Positions 1-12,355 of a stretch of DNA of 64,000 nt are shown here, piece after piece. Position 1 is the first letter of the stretch. Each line of letters opens with the position of its first letter. The stretch spans positions 49,376,758 to 49,440,757 of the forward strand of contig OX485805.1 of NCBI GenBank assembly GCA_950295325.1, read 5' to 3'. The notes under the pieces are model-generated. The model was not told the DNA's origin, did not search any database, and saw nothing but the letters and a program-made list of their open reading frames with translations. This DNA is from Polytrichum commune (lineage: Eukaryota; Streptophyta; Polytrichopsida; Polytrichales; Polytrichaceae). The position numbers were made by a program, and so were the translations under genes.

Positions 1-1057
1 AGCACATTTGGTTTGAGATGTTGTCCAAACTACTAAAGATGGGTGATAATTGGGTGATAATTACAACATACAACTCCCAAGGGCAAGAAAACTTGCCTCC
101 TTTGTTAAACTCTCAACCTTTAATATCCCTAAGGTTTTGTGTATCTTCAAGATCGATTATACAATGATTTATATATATAATCATTTTATGGGCAAATCGA
201 GAATTTTTTTTCTCAATGAGACTGTTGTTTGGAGAAACACTATTTGAGGATTGGAAGCCAATAGTTTTCATGAATATAGCGATTATGTTGGGATAACTGG
301 TCACCGATTGGGAGGTTAGTCATGAGCTCAAAGAAGACACTCTACACATAGGATCATAATCTTTCATGCATTTTAGATAAGTCATTAGTCTTCATAAGAT
401 GAACATATCTATAAAATATATAGGCAAAGTAAATGTCATCTTCATCTTATGAAGATCTTTCTAAAGTTTTTGAGGAGGAGGCTTATATGCTTTTGTTGCT
501 TTTGAAAATGCTTACATGAAACTTATGACCTTGTATAGAAGGTAAAATTGTATGTATGTGGCCTTCAACTTTGTGTCAGCAATTTTGCTTCATGAATGTT
601 CATAAAGCAAGCTTGCAAATCTAATTTTGTAACTAATCAACATTCACACTTATGTGGCAACATTCATTCATGTTTTTGACCTACCAATTCATAACTTCCA
701 TAGGGGAGAACAAGCTAACATGTAGGGTTTCCATTGGATATGGAGAAGAGATCTTGTACATTCTTGCCTACTTCCAAGATCTCATGCCTTCCAATACATG
801 TCTAAGGTGCCCTAGGCTAGACACCCACCTCTTTGAACACATGGCCTTGGTAAACTAATTTAGGGCTTTTAATGCTAATGACGGGGTCACATATTCTAAA
901 AAGAAAAATTAGGCTTTAATATAAGTGATTGTGTTTTTAGCTTGGGTGATGTTGGTGGGAAGGCTAGGTCAAGAAGGTGGGCATCTAGCCCTAGCCATCT
1001 AGGTTCCTTTTGTATAATAAGCCAATATATAGTTTGCAAAGAAGAACCATGAAATCT

Positions 1058-1228
1058 CATAACATTATTCAAATCCATAACAATGTTATGTGGGAATGAC
1101 AATATTCTATAGAATATTCCCAGGTATGTGGTATATATTCTCATATTGAATGTGGGAAATACATGGGAATATTCCGTGGAATATTTTCATTCCCATATAA
1201 CATTGTTATGAATCTGAATAATATTATG
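1058..1228. repeat. Foldback MITE-like inverted repeat
   Basis: The arm at 1058-1122 (starting CATAACATTATTC) is repeated in inverted orientation at 1164-1228 with few mismatches, giving arms of about 65 bp around a 41-bp loop. A partial copy of the arm occurs near 25968-26003. Length and structure fit a non-autonomous foldback element. No target-site duplication was identified. Confidence 0.6.
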
Positions 1229-1378
1229 CTCATACATGGATTCTTCTTGTATATTGTTTAATGCCATCACAACTGAGATGACTCGTTGACTTTAAACAAA
1301 TGATGAGCCTAGTATTCCAATAATGAAAATGATTCTAGGTAGATGACAAGGAGGAACCTGATATATATACATATATCT

Positions 1379-1379
<1 letters not shown>

Positions 1380-1424
<45 letters not shown>
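1380..1424. repeat. (AC)n-(AT)n microsatellite
   Basis: About 16 uninterrupted AC units followed by AT units. Confidence 0.9.
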
Positions 1425-2667
1425 GGTAGAACCCTCTCCTGCTTGCCCGCAACCTAGTAACTTACCTAAGTTACCTCAAGAAATAGGTTGCCCGTGACTT
1501 CAGTTTTAACTTATTTACACACCTGGTGCAATATGTAACTTACGACCCAAAGAATCCCCGGGTCGATGTGAACGTGCCCTAGGGTTAGTGGAACAGGAGA
1601 TCGCCCGAAGTTATGACGGGTGCACGGCGTAAACTACACGTCACCACTGTGTAATATTTGCCCGCGGGACCATTATGGGATTTCTTGGCTATGGCCTCCC
1701 CAGGGTTTCGTGCTCCCTGCGGCTATGGCGTGCTCAGCGTTGCTGTTTCGCTTAAATCAAATTCTTCTAAGTCAGCCTTCGTGGACTAGAGGCCGAAAAT
1801 TTGACATAACAGAAGCCGCAGTTTCGTGGATAATTTTTGAATAATTTTGGGAATTTTAATTACCGCAGAAATGGCAGTAAAAATGCTGGCTATGGTGGAC
1901 TCATGAGTCTGGTGTCCACTCTCTTGCAATTAAGTTAGCGATTTCTGTAGCCTCTGTGAAGCGGACGAGAGTTTGATTTGTAAAAGAGAAATCATGAATA
2001 TTTTCTGGTGTAATTTGCGGAAATGGCTGTGATTATTATGTTGGCTATGGTGGTCTTGGCCAGTGATTGCAATGGACAATTTCGCGATGAGAGAATCTGA
2101 TTATGTAGTAGAAGAAGAACTGTGAATTTTTTTGGAGTAAGTTAATTTCGTTGTCACAGCGCGGAAATGGTAGTGATGCTGCTGCTTTTGGTAGATTTTA
2201 ATTAGGTTATGGTCTACGTGGCGTTGTTGTTTATGTGCGACATTGGAGAGGAATAGGTCTTCAGAAACCCTTGCAAACCCTTGCATAAATCAAGAAGTGT
2301 TTCAAATTCTGGAAAGATCAAAACAGTTCTCGAGTTTTTTTAAAACTGGCTGATGGTCTGATGGACTCAGCGTTGAAGGGAGGGATCTTTTACTCGTATT
2401 TTTCTTTCGGCAGTTCTTCTGTGTGGCAGTACCGAGGAGGAGAAATCTGCCATAGATAATCTGGAAATTGTGGAAAGCAGGTTGGAGAAGCTAGTGGCGA
2501 TGGAGTTGAAGGAGGAGTAGGAAGATGATCTTTAATTTTTCTATCCACATAAGGAAGGATTTCTTTTGGTCATGGCCTTTAGTAAGATATTATTGAGGCC
2601 TAACGAGATATAAGTTAGGATGAGGAGTTCAATGAATGCAGAGAAGCGTTATTATTCCGAATGATAA

Positions 2668-5600
2668 ATGGCGTCCAAGAAAGGAATTAGAATTCGGCTG
2701 TGCTTTGAGGAAGGCATGCTGAACGAGGCGCAGTTAGAGCAAGGGTTAAGCAAGTCGTGGTACCTTGTCAATGCTCAAATTCTCACTATCGGCCAGCTCT
2801 CATTCCGAATCACTGTCGACTTCCACCTCGCAAAGACTTGTCCCAATGGCGTCACCCTGGAGGTTAGAAAGCTTCTCACATTAGTTAGGTAGTCGAATTC
2901 CAGAAAACACATGTGAATGAAGTTAACAATGATCATTCAATCCTGAGTGAGGAGGGCTTGCTTTAGTTCCTGCAAATTGCTTTGGAAGTCGGGAAGTCAG
3001 CATTGCTGTTGTGATCATTATTACCTGGGGGACTGGAACATGAAGAATGGTTTAGGTCACGGTTAGGGTATCTCAATCTGAAGATGAGAGCTGCACTGAA
3101 GAGCTTAAAACAGTGACAACGAATTGCTGTTTACACTCTGTTTCGAGTTCAAAGACTGACTGAAATGGACGTGGTTTCAAGCAGTGTTGGACGGTATTGT
3201 CTTTTTTATATCACTACGGTAATTATAATGAGGATTTCACATGTTTTGATATCAGTGGGGTATGGGTATTTGAGGATATTTTTGTTTTCAATACCATTCA
3301 GATCTATATATACCATGCAAGAACCTTCATGCCGAGGCAAAATCGCCCTAGTATCAATATAATTTAGCATGGTATTCACCCAAATAATAACCTCGGTATA
3401 CAAAGATTTTCTCACCAAATATCAACATTTGACTGGTATCAAACTTTTGGTACCAGTCGGGTGTGTTCTTTGATACCATTATTGACGTTGATTATTGATA
3501 CCATGCATTCACCTAGATACCGGTCCAACATTGGTTTGAAGCTGCAAACTGCTACTCCGGTGTGCAATTTTATTACGCAGTAGAAAACATGCATTACATT
3601 TGACTGTTTATGAGAAGTCCAAGTATGATTCAGCAGAAATTTGGTGACAATGCAGATTGTGTTTTGAATTACTGTTGTTTTATTACATTTTCCCTTTAAC
3701 CTCATTCCTATAAGCCTTTGAATGAAAATTTTCAAGAGCTACTCTACCTAGAGTTAAACTAAGAGTTCTCTTTGATACCATGGCCCTGTATGTTCTGACC
3801 AATTTCCAAGGTCGTTGTGTAGAATTAGACATGCATGCAGCCTCTGTTGATGAGTACTGGTTGACATATTGTATTGATCTTTCAGATGTCTGGATTTGCT
3901 CTACCTCCAAGCCAACCTACCAGCCTCCTTCAAGATACTGAACTTGTCAGGTTTGTCTTATTCAATTTTTATTGCTTAATCATCACATTGCTTATGTGAT
4001 GGTTATGATTACAGGCGAATGTATGTAGATGTGGATGAATCACAGCTCAAAGATAAAGTTTCTTTGCTCCCTTTTGTTAATGTCCTCTTGACTAAGGCAC
4101 TCAGGGTTCTGTGACTTGGTCCTTTTTGTAGTGGTCTATGTTCTGCTTGAAATGATCTCAGTACCAGGCGAAGAATCATATGAGACCTTTCCTATGTGAT
4201 ACGTCATCCATCTGTGTCTCTTCATTGTTTGTCATATACTTAAACCCAGTTTTCCAATTCCTTAATGCAGTGTTAAGCGGAAAATACGGTTAACAGCAGA
4301 TGAAGTGACTGCTGTTTCTGCTGCTGGTACTATTGGGGCTACAAGTACGAAGAACACAGAATGTAGCGAAAAAGTCCTGGGTGCTCGCTATGGTGGGGAG
4401 GAGATCCGCCCAGTTGATGCATTTGAACTAGAGGCACAGGCTCGCCAAAGTGGAACTCTGGAGAAGGGAGCAGTTAGAAGTAGAGCAAAGGCCGTAGAAA
4501 TTGGACTTCAACTTTTGAGGACAAAAGAGACTGTGAGGAGGCGGAAGAGGACGTGCGATGGTGATGTTCCTATGTAAGTGCTGTGCACTTAGCACTTGTT
4601 TATAAATCTCTTGCATCCTGCATGAAGTCATCAGATTAAGATTCAAACTGAGTATTTCTGCTTGCTTTCTCCATGTTAAATGTGATCTAAATTACTCGAA
4701 CAACGCTGGTAGTAACAATGGCAGTAGCATTGCCGCAGACATGGTGAAGAGATTGCCACTGGGAAAGCAAATGACTTGGATACTGATGAGACGACAGATG
4801 CAGCTAAAGATGCAGCTGACAGAAGCGTTCATGGTGGTGATGTAAACAAGCTGGCTGATCTGTCTGAGAATCATGAAAAGGCAGTTCTAGTTGGTGAGGC
4901 TGAAAAGATTAGTACAGTGACAGGTGAGGAAGAGGAGGAAATAGAAAACTCAGACGATGACAAGGATGAACCAAGTGGTTTGGTGGAAAGTCCTGATGTT
5001 AACCAGTCCATTCTTTCTGTACCTCTGGCTTCGGAGGCCAAACCAGTTCAGGATCAGTAAGTCTTACTCTCCTACGTTTTGCAAATGCTTATTATGACTC
5101 ATTGGAGCTTGGTGATGTTCTATTTAAGCCCAGGACATTGTTGTGTTGTCGGTTTAGCAAAGCAACATGCCTCAGAACTGGTCATGCAATTTCTGCAGAG
5201 TACATCATAATTTTTCTGACTTAGTTTCTTGGGTGGTACTCAAATTTGCAGGTATTTGCATCAGCAGAACATTCTTGACAGCGAAAATGGAGAGAGTCCA
5301 GTTCGCAGGCAATTGAAGGAAAATCCTAGTGAGAGAAATGAAACTTGGTGTAAAAACCGTTTTGACCTATGGAGAAAGCAACAAGGTATAGATACAAGCA
5401 AAAGTCTTGAGGAGTTGCCCTATGAGGAGTTAGGCACCTTACTCAGCAAGTTCTTCCTCATGATATTCAAAGACAATGGTGAAAGATATCCTTCAGCCAG
5501 GTACTTTTTCTCTGGAACCTGATTTGTCTATAAGTTTTTGATGCTGCATCCTTGTAATATATGGAAAAGTATTTCAAGTTAATTTTGGCAGCAGCTTATA

Positions 5601-7237
5601 GTGCTTGATGCATCCATATTACAATAGAAATTATCGTCACAGAAAGTTGGGAAAGTGCTTCTGCAATATCCTTTCATTTATCCATCCTAATGCCTTGACA
5701 TTGCAATGACATTACAGCTTGATGAATTTGTATATGAGTTTCAACCGGATGATTGTTAAGGCCCAGCAAGAAAGAATCAAAAGGACAGGCATTGAGGAGG
5801 AATTATTCAAAATTCAAACACATCCATGTTTTCAGAAGGCTGGTCAATCTTGTCACAAGGCCATGGAATTGTCACGTTATTCTGGTGTTAACAAGAAACG
5901 CAAGAAGGCTGCTTGTATATCCTTGGAAGTGGAGAAACTTATTCTTTCGCACCCAGAGCATCAGGCTACCTTTCCCACCGGTGTGCAAAAGCGATTGGCC
6001 TACTACTTGTGGACTGTATTTCTCATTCGGGGAAATGAAGAGATGTGGAACTTGAAGTTTCATGACTTCAGTGTCCTTGTTGATGAAAAAGGATCCGAGT
6101 TTCTTCAGTAAGTCTTTCTTAGGTTCACTGTGTCTGCTCTTCATCTGTACAAAAGGCAACAATAAGGATCAACTGTGTTGTAGAGCAATGGCACTGATGA
6201 TTAACTAGGAGTATTTGTTTTCTCTGGAAGCGTTCTTTTCTGTTGACATCATAAGCGTGCATGTCCAGGTTGATACCCCTACTGTCCTTGATGATAATTC
6301 AACTTTGCCCTGCGGAAGGGATTTCGTAGTAAAAAGTTGAAAAATATTGATGGTCAACATGTGTGACATATAATTTTTTAAATCAAAGGCTTTTATTTCT
6401 CTCTGATAATTGTAATTACATCAACATCAAAATATTCTCATGTTTGTCCCTTTGTTGAGGACTCAAATCATGTTGTTCTTGAGGCTGGATGTCAATCTCT
6501 TTTACTCTTGCAGGAGAGGTCTTGTCTATCAATGTTCTCCTCTACTTAGGAGGGTTAGCGAGACTTGGAAAACTATGTTCCTGATGCTATTGCCATACTC
6601 TATGAGGGCAGGCTGGACATGCAAACCAGAGATGAATATTTTTACTCCTCATTTTGTAACTGCACATCTGGATGTTGAAAGATCTTCTAGAACAAAAGCA
6701 GCTACTTGTTATCTGACCTTATTTGGAAATGCATGTAGGTACAATCCAAGGGCCAAGAAAAGTTACAAGGTTATCATTACACAAGCCCAAGACAAAGTAT
6801 TGCAGCCACCTTCTGTATCATATGAAGCTGATGTTCTGCAGACATTCAAGGTTCTGTCACGGCATATGCCACCAAATTCTGGGGATGGTCACTTGTTCCT
6901 TTCGCCTATCAGGGATTCAAGGACTGTGGTAAGCTGTTTCTCATTGTTCTAGTGTATTTGGTAGTTGTAGAGGTCAAAATGTATGTTGCAGGCATTTTGT
7001 TGTCTTCCTCTGAGTCCATATAATAACATATATTTGATGGCAAGTGACTAGAAGGTGATCAAATTTCCTACTGGGAAATCAGCTGATGATGTCTATATTG
7101 ACCAGGTGTGGTTCAAACAAGGAATCAATGTTTCTAAAGGAATGATTCGTTTGTGGATGAACACCATGACTGAGGTGGTGGGTGCTGATGGGGAGTTCAC
7201 AAGCAAGAGTAGACGTGTTCTTGTCGCTGCCCAGTAG
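2668..7237 (+). CDS. Coilin N-terminus joined to Crypton-type DUF3504 domain
   Basis: Eight exons join in phase: 2668-2862, 3886-3950, 4271-4573, 4739-5056, 5252-5500, 5718-6107, 6514-6928, 7106-7237 (688 aa, no internal stop). Residues 1-95 match the coilin N-terminal domain in order: an RIRLCFEE strand, QGLSKSWYLVN, CPNGVTLE, then SGFALPPS and VSVKRK. Coilin is the Cajal-body scaffold in snRNP biogenesis. Residues 95-320 form a low-complexity linker with a basic run (RRRKR, a likely nuclear signal) and an acid stretch, as in coilins. From about residue 320 the protein resembles DUF3504, the Crypton tyrosine-recombinase-derived domain of ZMYM2, QRICH1 and KCTD1: RYPSASLMNLYM, then FLIRGNEEMWNLKFHDF, then GHLFLSPI and VWFKQGINVSKGMIRLWM. 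The usual coilin C-terminal Tudor-like region was not seen. The first 50 codons of exon 7 fit the family poorly, so that exon may carry frameshifts. The join could also be two neighbouring genes; transcript data would decide. Confidence 0.7.
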
Positions 7238-9179
7238 CATCTTCATCACATCTGCAAAATTCACAGAAGCCCTGTCTAGGTAATTAGTACATGCATTTAA
7301 TTTGCAGGTTCAAGAGCCTGAACTTGAGAACCACTTCTGTCATAGTTGTAAATGTCGTCCCATGCTGCGACCACAATCAGCATGCAACTTGCTTCATCAT
7401 TGACCATTGCCAAATCATGTGTATAGAAACAGTTTTTGATGAACTGATCCTTGATGAATTTAAGTCATTGTTCATAGAAACATGTAGTTTTGATGTATCA
7501 TATAATGAGAACATATCTCTCTTTTTGAGTATTGGCCATCAGAAATTATGCAGAGTTGACTAACTATTATGAATGTTCTCAGCGTGTATAACTTTTCTCA
7601 ACCCTATTTGCAGGTAAGATTCTGTGATGAGTTTGCTAATTTTCTTGCAGTAACGTCTCTTGGTGGGATTTTTTGAGTCTCCATTGCTTGAGTGGAGAAA
7701 GGAAAGCCCCATTAGGGCTCCTGAAGTCACAATGACCTCTTCTGATCCAACTCTGGTTTTTACAATGCAGTTATGTTATCAAAGCTCATCAGTAATATTG
7801 TAATGCTTGGGGATTGGACGATAGTACTTAAGGCTGTGACATACGAATTTATACATTTTCAGGATAACAGTAACCAGTCGTAGATGTAAATTCAGGACTT
7901 TGAGTTTTTTGAGCCTTGAGACTATTCCTGGTGATAATTTGCTGGATGAGTCTTAAGTTGAACTTCTAGAGTTGAGAGAACATCTAATTAGAGGCTTAAT
8001 GTTTCTAGGGTGCAATACATCAAGTTAATTCTTGACTCATATTTTGATTCAAAATTCATTTCATGCTGAGTAGTATTTTGCGTTGGAGGAAAGATTCAAT
8101 TGGGGAGAGAGAGTGGGACATGTAGGGGATCAAAAGGTCCTTTAACCCTTAAATTCCTACTATATTCTCTACCTGGTTTTGGCTGATTTCCCACATTATC
8201 AGATGCAACAATTTGTGACCCTCGATCTAGGAATCACAGAGTACATACAATCGTATAGTTGTGTTGTTCATAAAGTCTAGACTTCACAAATAAACAAATT
8301 GGATTGTTGATGTGGAGGTGACATGTACATTATAGTGGAAAAGTGAATGAAGTGAAGACATGTTATTTTTTTTGAGAAGTCCGATAGGAGATGAGTTCCA
8401 GATGACATAAGAGTAGGCTCAATGGATAGAGGGCTCAAAAACCTAACACATACACTCTATAGGACTCACAAGTGACATGAGCTTTGTTTGTTGGGGGAGA
8501 TTGTATAATGCCACATACAAAAGAGAGAGGTCTTCAAGGGCTCCCTGTTTTCCTTAGTATTTCTGTGATGTTGAAATGGAGATCCCACTGGTAGATATTG
8601 GGATAATATTCTATCAATGATGCATGCCATTTTCCAGACTGTTCAATGCTCATCCAAGTGAGGTATGTCCAGATTTCTAAACTTGCTTCATGGAGAACGA
8701 TGGGATCCTTGCAATGGAAAACAATGACAATCCCCGTTTCAAAACACATGTTCTTGAAGTTTCAAATTGCACTGAATTCTAAAGCTGTTTTGTTGTATAA
8801 ATGCACCAATGAGATCACCGCATCCTATTCAAGTTGCATAAGATTTTAAAATGTTTTGTAATGCTTCTCACAGCGGGATGAACCAAGGAGTTTGGTCCAT
8901 CTTTGAGAGAATTTTCAGAGCCTAATGTTGATACCTACATTCAAATGAGATGAACAGTCTCAGATGTACGATGGTGCTACACAACAATCCATGACCATCT
9001 ATGCAACTGAGCATGAAAATCCAATGTTTATCATGGGTTTGTCATTGAGTTCACGATTAACCCTGTAACAATGGAAGAGCACACAGAGTTCAACTGACAT
9101 AAAGCACTGAATTATGTGCCAAATTCATGACCATCTGAATAGCTTCAACCAAAAATTGTTTGCTGGTCATGCAAAATCA

Positions 9180-9500
9180 ACTACACTAAACATGCTATTT
9201 AGTGTCACCAATTCTAATTGTCTTGCTCAATACTAACTGTAAACTGCGGTATAGTGTCACCAACACTAAATGTTATCCCAACATTATTTGTCATTCCTTT
9301 TAAATTTTTTGGGGGATTATAGATTTACAGTGTTGCGATTACTGTCATTTACCAAGTGATTTTTCATCCAAAGTTTAATCATCCATGTCAATATTTCATC
9401 GCAAGATGCTGACAAGAGAAGGTAGGCTTTTGGCCAATGGCTGAACTCATCCATCATCCATGACAATATTTGTAAACTATTCATAAGAAGTATCATCCCA
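9180..9500 (+). repeat. Dispersed repeat, inverted copy at 14690-14960
   Basis: GTGTCACCAACACTAAATGT and the following bases through GTCATTCCTT reappear as reverse complement near 14854-14900, with related flanks on both sides. No termini were resolved. Confidence 0.5.
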
Positions 9501-9689
9501 AAAATTACCATAGTGACATCAAGTACCATATGAAACAAAAAAAACATTAATGAGGATCACAATAGAATGCCGTGTCCCATGTTTTTAACTCTTGATTAAA
9601 CCCTCACCATTAAGGGTTTTTTCCATCAAAGTAAAGGGCAACATAAAATGAAGGTTGCAAGATTCATTGTGGAATGTCCAGAAACAAAA

Positions 9690-10520
9690 CTGTAAACACA
9701 AAGCCATAATAGCACCTCCATATAGTTGATTTTTTAAATTTAGGGACATGAGCTCCATGTCAAGTTAAAGTCATGATGTCATCTCCACAGCATCACATGA
9801 ACCACACATTTGACCTCAATAAACTTCATTAGCAATGTGGATATAGCCATTCAAATGAAATAAAATAAAAAATAGCACATATGTGGGTCACCACTACAGT
9901 TATAGTAGAAGCCTATGGATTTACATTAATTTGAATACATTTAAACAGCATTTGTGTGGGTTTGTAAAATGTAGGGTTTTAATATTACCTAAAATTTCAC
10001 ATTAATGTGACTTCCACTTTGAGGAATAATACACATTTAAGGTTTGTGGCTTTATTGTGGGCACTTTCAACTCTACATGACAATTCTACATATGATTTTC
10101 CATGGGAAATTTTCAAGGAATTTGTTTCATTTGATTAACAGTGAAGAATAACGTAAAATTGGCAGTTCAGATCTCAAAAATTGGAGTTGAGATGCAAAAG
10201 TTATAAGTTGTCAATTTGGCGATTTTCTTTCTCTTTGAGTCATTGATAACATAGGCCCTCCGAATTGTGTTAACTATTGAGCCTAGAATGGTGTCCATGA
10301 TTTGAACACACAACCCAAGCTCACCGTGACACGTGTCCTTTTGATAATGTTCTTAACTGCAACTCTTGCTATATACCACTCAAATATAGGTTTCTTAGTA
10401 CAAGTGACCACATAAGGCTCACATACCTTATTTGGACTCTACAAATTTTTTAAAATTTTTAAAATTTTTTTTGTAGTATTTGGGTTCTACTCTGTACTCA
10501 TAAAGTGACTTAAACGCTTA
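9690..10520 (+). repeat. Dispersed repeat family, copies near 24490 and 36100
   Basis: The segment around ACATGAACCACACATT and TTCATTAGCAATGTGG recurs at about 24490-25160 and, shortened, at 36005-36235, in the same orientation. The copies are diverged and carry no open frame. Confidence 0.55.
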
Positions 10521-10639
10521 GTAATGTTGAGAGATTCATTTCTCCAAGCATCCGAATGTTAGCCGACTGAACAACCACTAAATGTCGAGTACTATTATGC
10601 TCGCATGTCATATGTGGGCTTTTTACATTATTTGGGCTC

Positions 10640-10850
10640 TACTCTACCAATGAATGAAGGAAACCGACCACTGGTTACAAATGAACCGGTTGAAGTTCAA
10701 GACTCCAGGAAAGTTACCCATCATTTTAAAGGGGATTCAGGTAATATACCGCGAACTAATAAAAAAATACCGAAAGATGTCCACATGGATTTAGTTGGAC
10801 TTGTAAAAACACTAGGATCTTGACCAATTGTGCCCAAAAACCTCCCTAAA
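10640..10850 (+). repeat. CCGGTT-rich MITE copy
   Basis: A diverged member of the family described at 12130-12355. It contains GATGAACCGGTTGAAGTTCA-like sequence and the same distal GTGCCCAAAAA end. The terminal CTCCCC motif has decayed to CTCCCT. Confidence 0.5.
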
Positions 10851-11809
10851 CAATCTACTCTACACTATTTGGGCTCTGACATGAGTACGAGTGCCCGGGA
10901 CAACCCTATCTCAGTTAACACTTTTGGTGGTAAAACAAGTTTGGAGGGGATGGCAACTAAAGGTGAGATTCCATGTAGGCTGCTCGTCGACTAGATATTA
11001 AAAACTAGTGGGTCGGAGGTGTTCGCATGTAGTTAAGCACAAGCGATCATCCAACCACATTATGACGGTTCCCTAAAAGCTGGAAGATCTCTAACACAGC
11101 TCTCTAGACTTTCATGTGTCTGCAAAAAAATCTTCAACCTACAAGTGCCGGTCATGGAAGTATTGAAGACCGGTTTAGAAGGTAACCATTGACACTTGAG
11201 TGCGCTTGTGGCATCAAGTTCTGCCTTTTACCTTGAGTTATGTTTGTGATCTTCTGTTTGTGCATGCTCAAAGATCACGTGTCTTGTGTGCGAGAATGTT
11301 TGTGTAGGTTGCCAACAAGCATTGCTGTTCAAATGATTGCTTCTTTTTCCCCTCACCATGGTTCCAGATCTGGATCTGAATAGTTTGGAGGAGATAGATT
11401 TATCCAATCTTCACACAATCAGGGTTTATGCACAAACCAATTGGAGTCTTCACAAGTGCATCATTTTGCAAGATGCCAAGCGTCGAGATCATGACCACCG
11501 AGCTAATGGCGGGGCTTATGAGGCAATGCGGAAGGGAGTAGATAGATGGACCCTCATTGAAGACATGCTTTGGGAGGAAGGTGTGCACAGGAGCGCACAA
11601 TAATGCAAGGTTGAGTGGGAGAAACTGACTGCAGAATTCGATAAAGTCTTCGATTTTGAGACGAACGTACCATCGGGGCGATACACATACTGGCAGATGC
11701 CAAATACTGGACGAAGAGATGCCAAGATGCCTCCCAATTTCCACAGATCGCTCTATGATGCTCTCATGCAATGGTATGGTAGAATGCGAGCAGTGAATCC
11801 AGGGAATTG

Positions 11810-12130
11810 GATATTGGATTCCGGAATTCCAGAGTCTTATTCACCTGGTTTGTTTCTAGAACCCACTTCAATGTGGTTGCGTCTCTGTTTGAACACTTGT
11901 TGTTGCAATGTGCGGGGAGAACCGACCGCTAGTTACAGATGAACCGGTTGAGTTTGAGAAATAACCGGTTGAAGTTCAAGACTGCAGGAACATTAGCGAT
12001 CATTTTAGAGGAATCTATGGAATATGTTGATATTGGATTTCGGAATTCCAGAGTCTTCTTCACCTGGTTTGTTTCTAAAACCCACTTCAATTTGGTTGCG
12101 TTTCTATCTGAACACTTGTTGTTGCAATGA
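11810..12130 (+). repeat. 219-bp tandem duplication over an exon-intron junction
   Basis: The end of trihelix exon 1, its donor and the first intron bases (11810-11911) are repeated at 12029-12130. Between the copies lies the 5' part of a MITE whose full copy follows the second repeat, so the duplicated unit included part of the MITE. Confidence 0.7.
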
Positions 12131-12355
12131 ACGGGCCGGGGAGAACCGACCTCTGGTTACAGATGAACCGGTTGAGGGTGAGAAATAACCGGTTGACGTT
12201 CAAGGTTGCAGGAATATTACCAATCATTTTAGAGGAACATATGGATTATACCTCAAATTAAGAAAGAAAACGCGAAAGATCACAACCTGTAACCGGTTGG
12301 ACTTGGAAACACTAGGATTTTCACCGATTCTGTTCAAAAAAACTCCCCAGACACT
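12130..12355 (+). repeat. MITE with CGGGGAGA/TCTCCCC-type ends
   Basis: Starts CGGGGAGAACCG, ends AAACTCCCCAGACA, with several internal CCGGTT sites. Related copies: 10640-10850, 11912-12028 (truncated), 22823-22913 (internal deletion), 35765-36003 (opposite strand), 49130-49350 and 50590-50800 (opposite strand, diverged). Confidence 0.6.

Larger units (their letters stand above)
1..2667. other. Gene-free 5' flank
   Basis: No open frame longer than about 80 codons and no recognisable protein. The stretch holds an inverted-repeat element at 1058-1228 and a short AC/AT microsatellite near 1380-1424. The last few hundred bases lie upstream of the coilin-like start codon and may include its promoter and 5' UTR, but I saw no clear core promoter signal. 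Confidence 0.6.
7238..11357. other. Intergenic, dispersed repeats only
   Basis: No convincing gene. A block at about 9180-9500 recurs inverted at about 14690-14960. A block at about 9690-10520 recurs, diverged, at about 24490-25160, with a shorter piece at 36005-36235. A MITE copy lies at 10640-10850. Further exons of the upstream gene could lie just after 7300, where one short open stretch follows a possible acceptor, but nothing recognisable is encoded. Confidence 0.5.

Noticed and set aside
9317-9547. Minus-strand open frame with MMDEFSHWPKAYLL, faintly like a retroelement integrase
   Set aside because: The resemblance is one short string, without the catalytic acids, zinc finger, reverse transcriptase or LTRs nearby.
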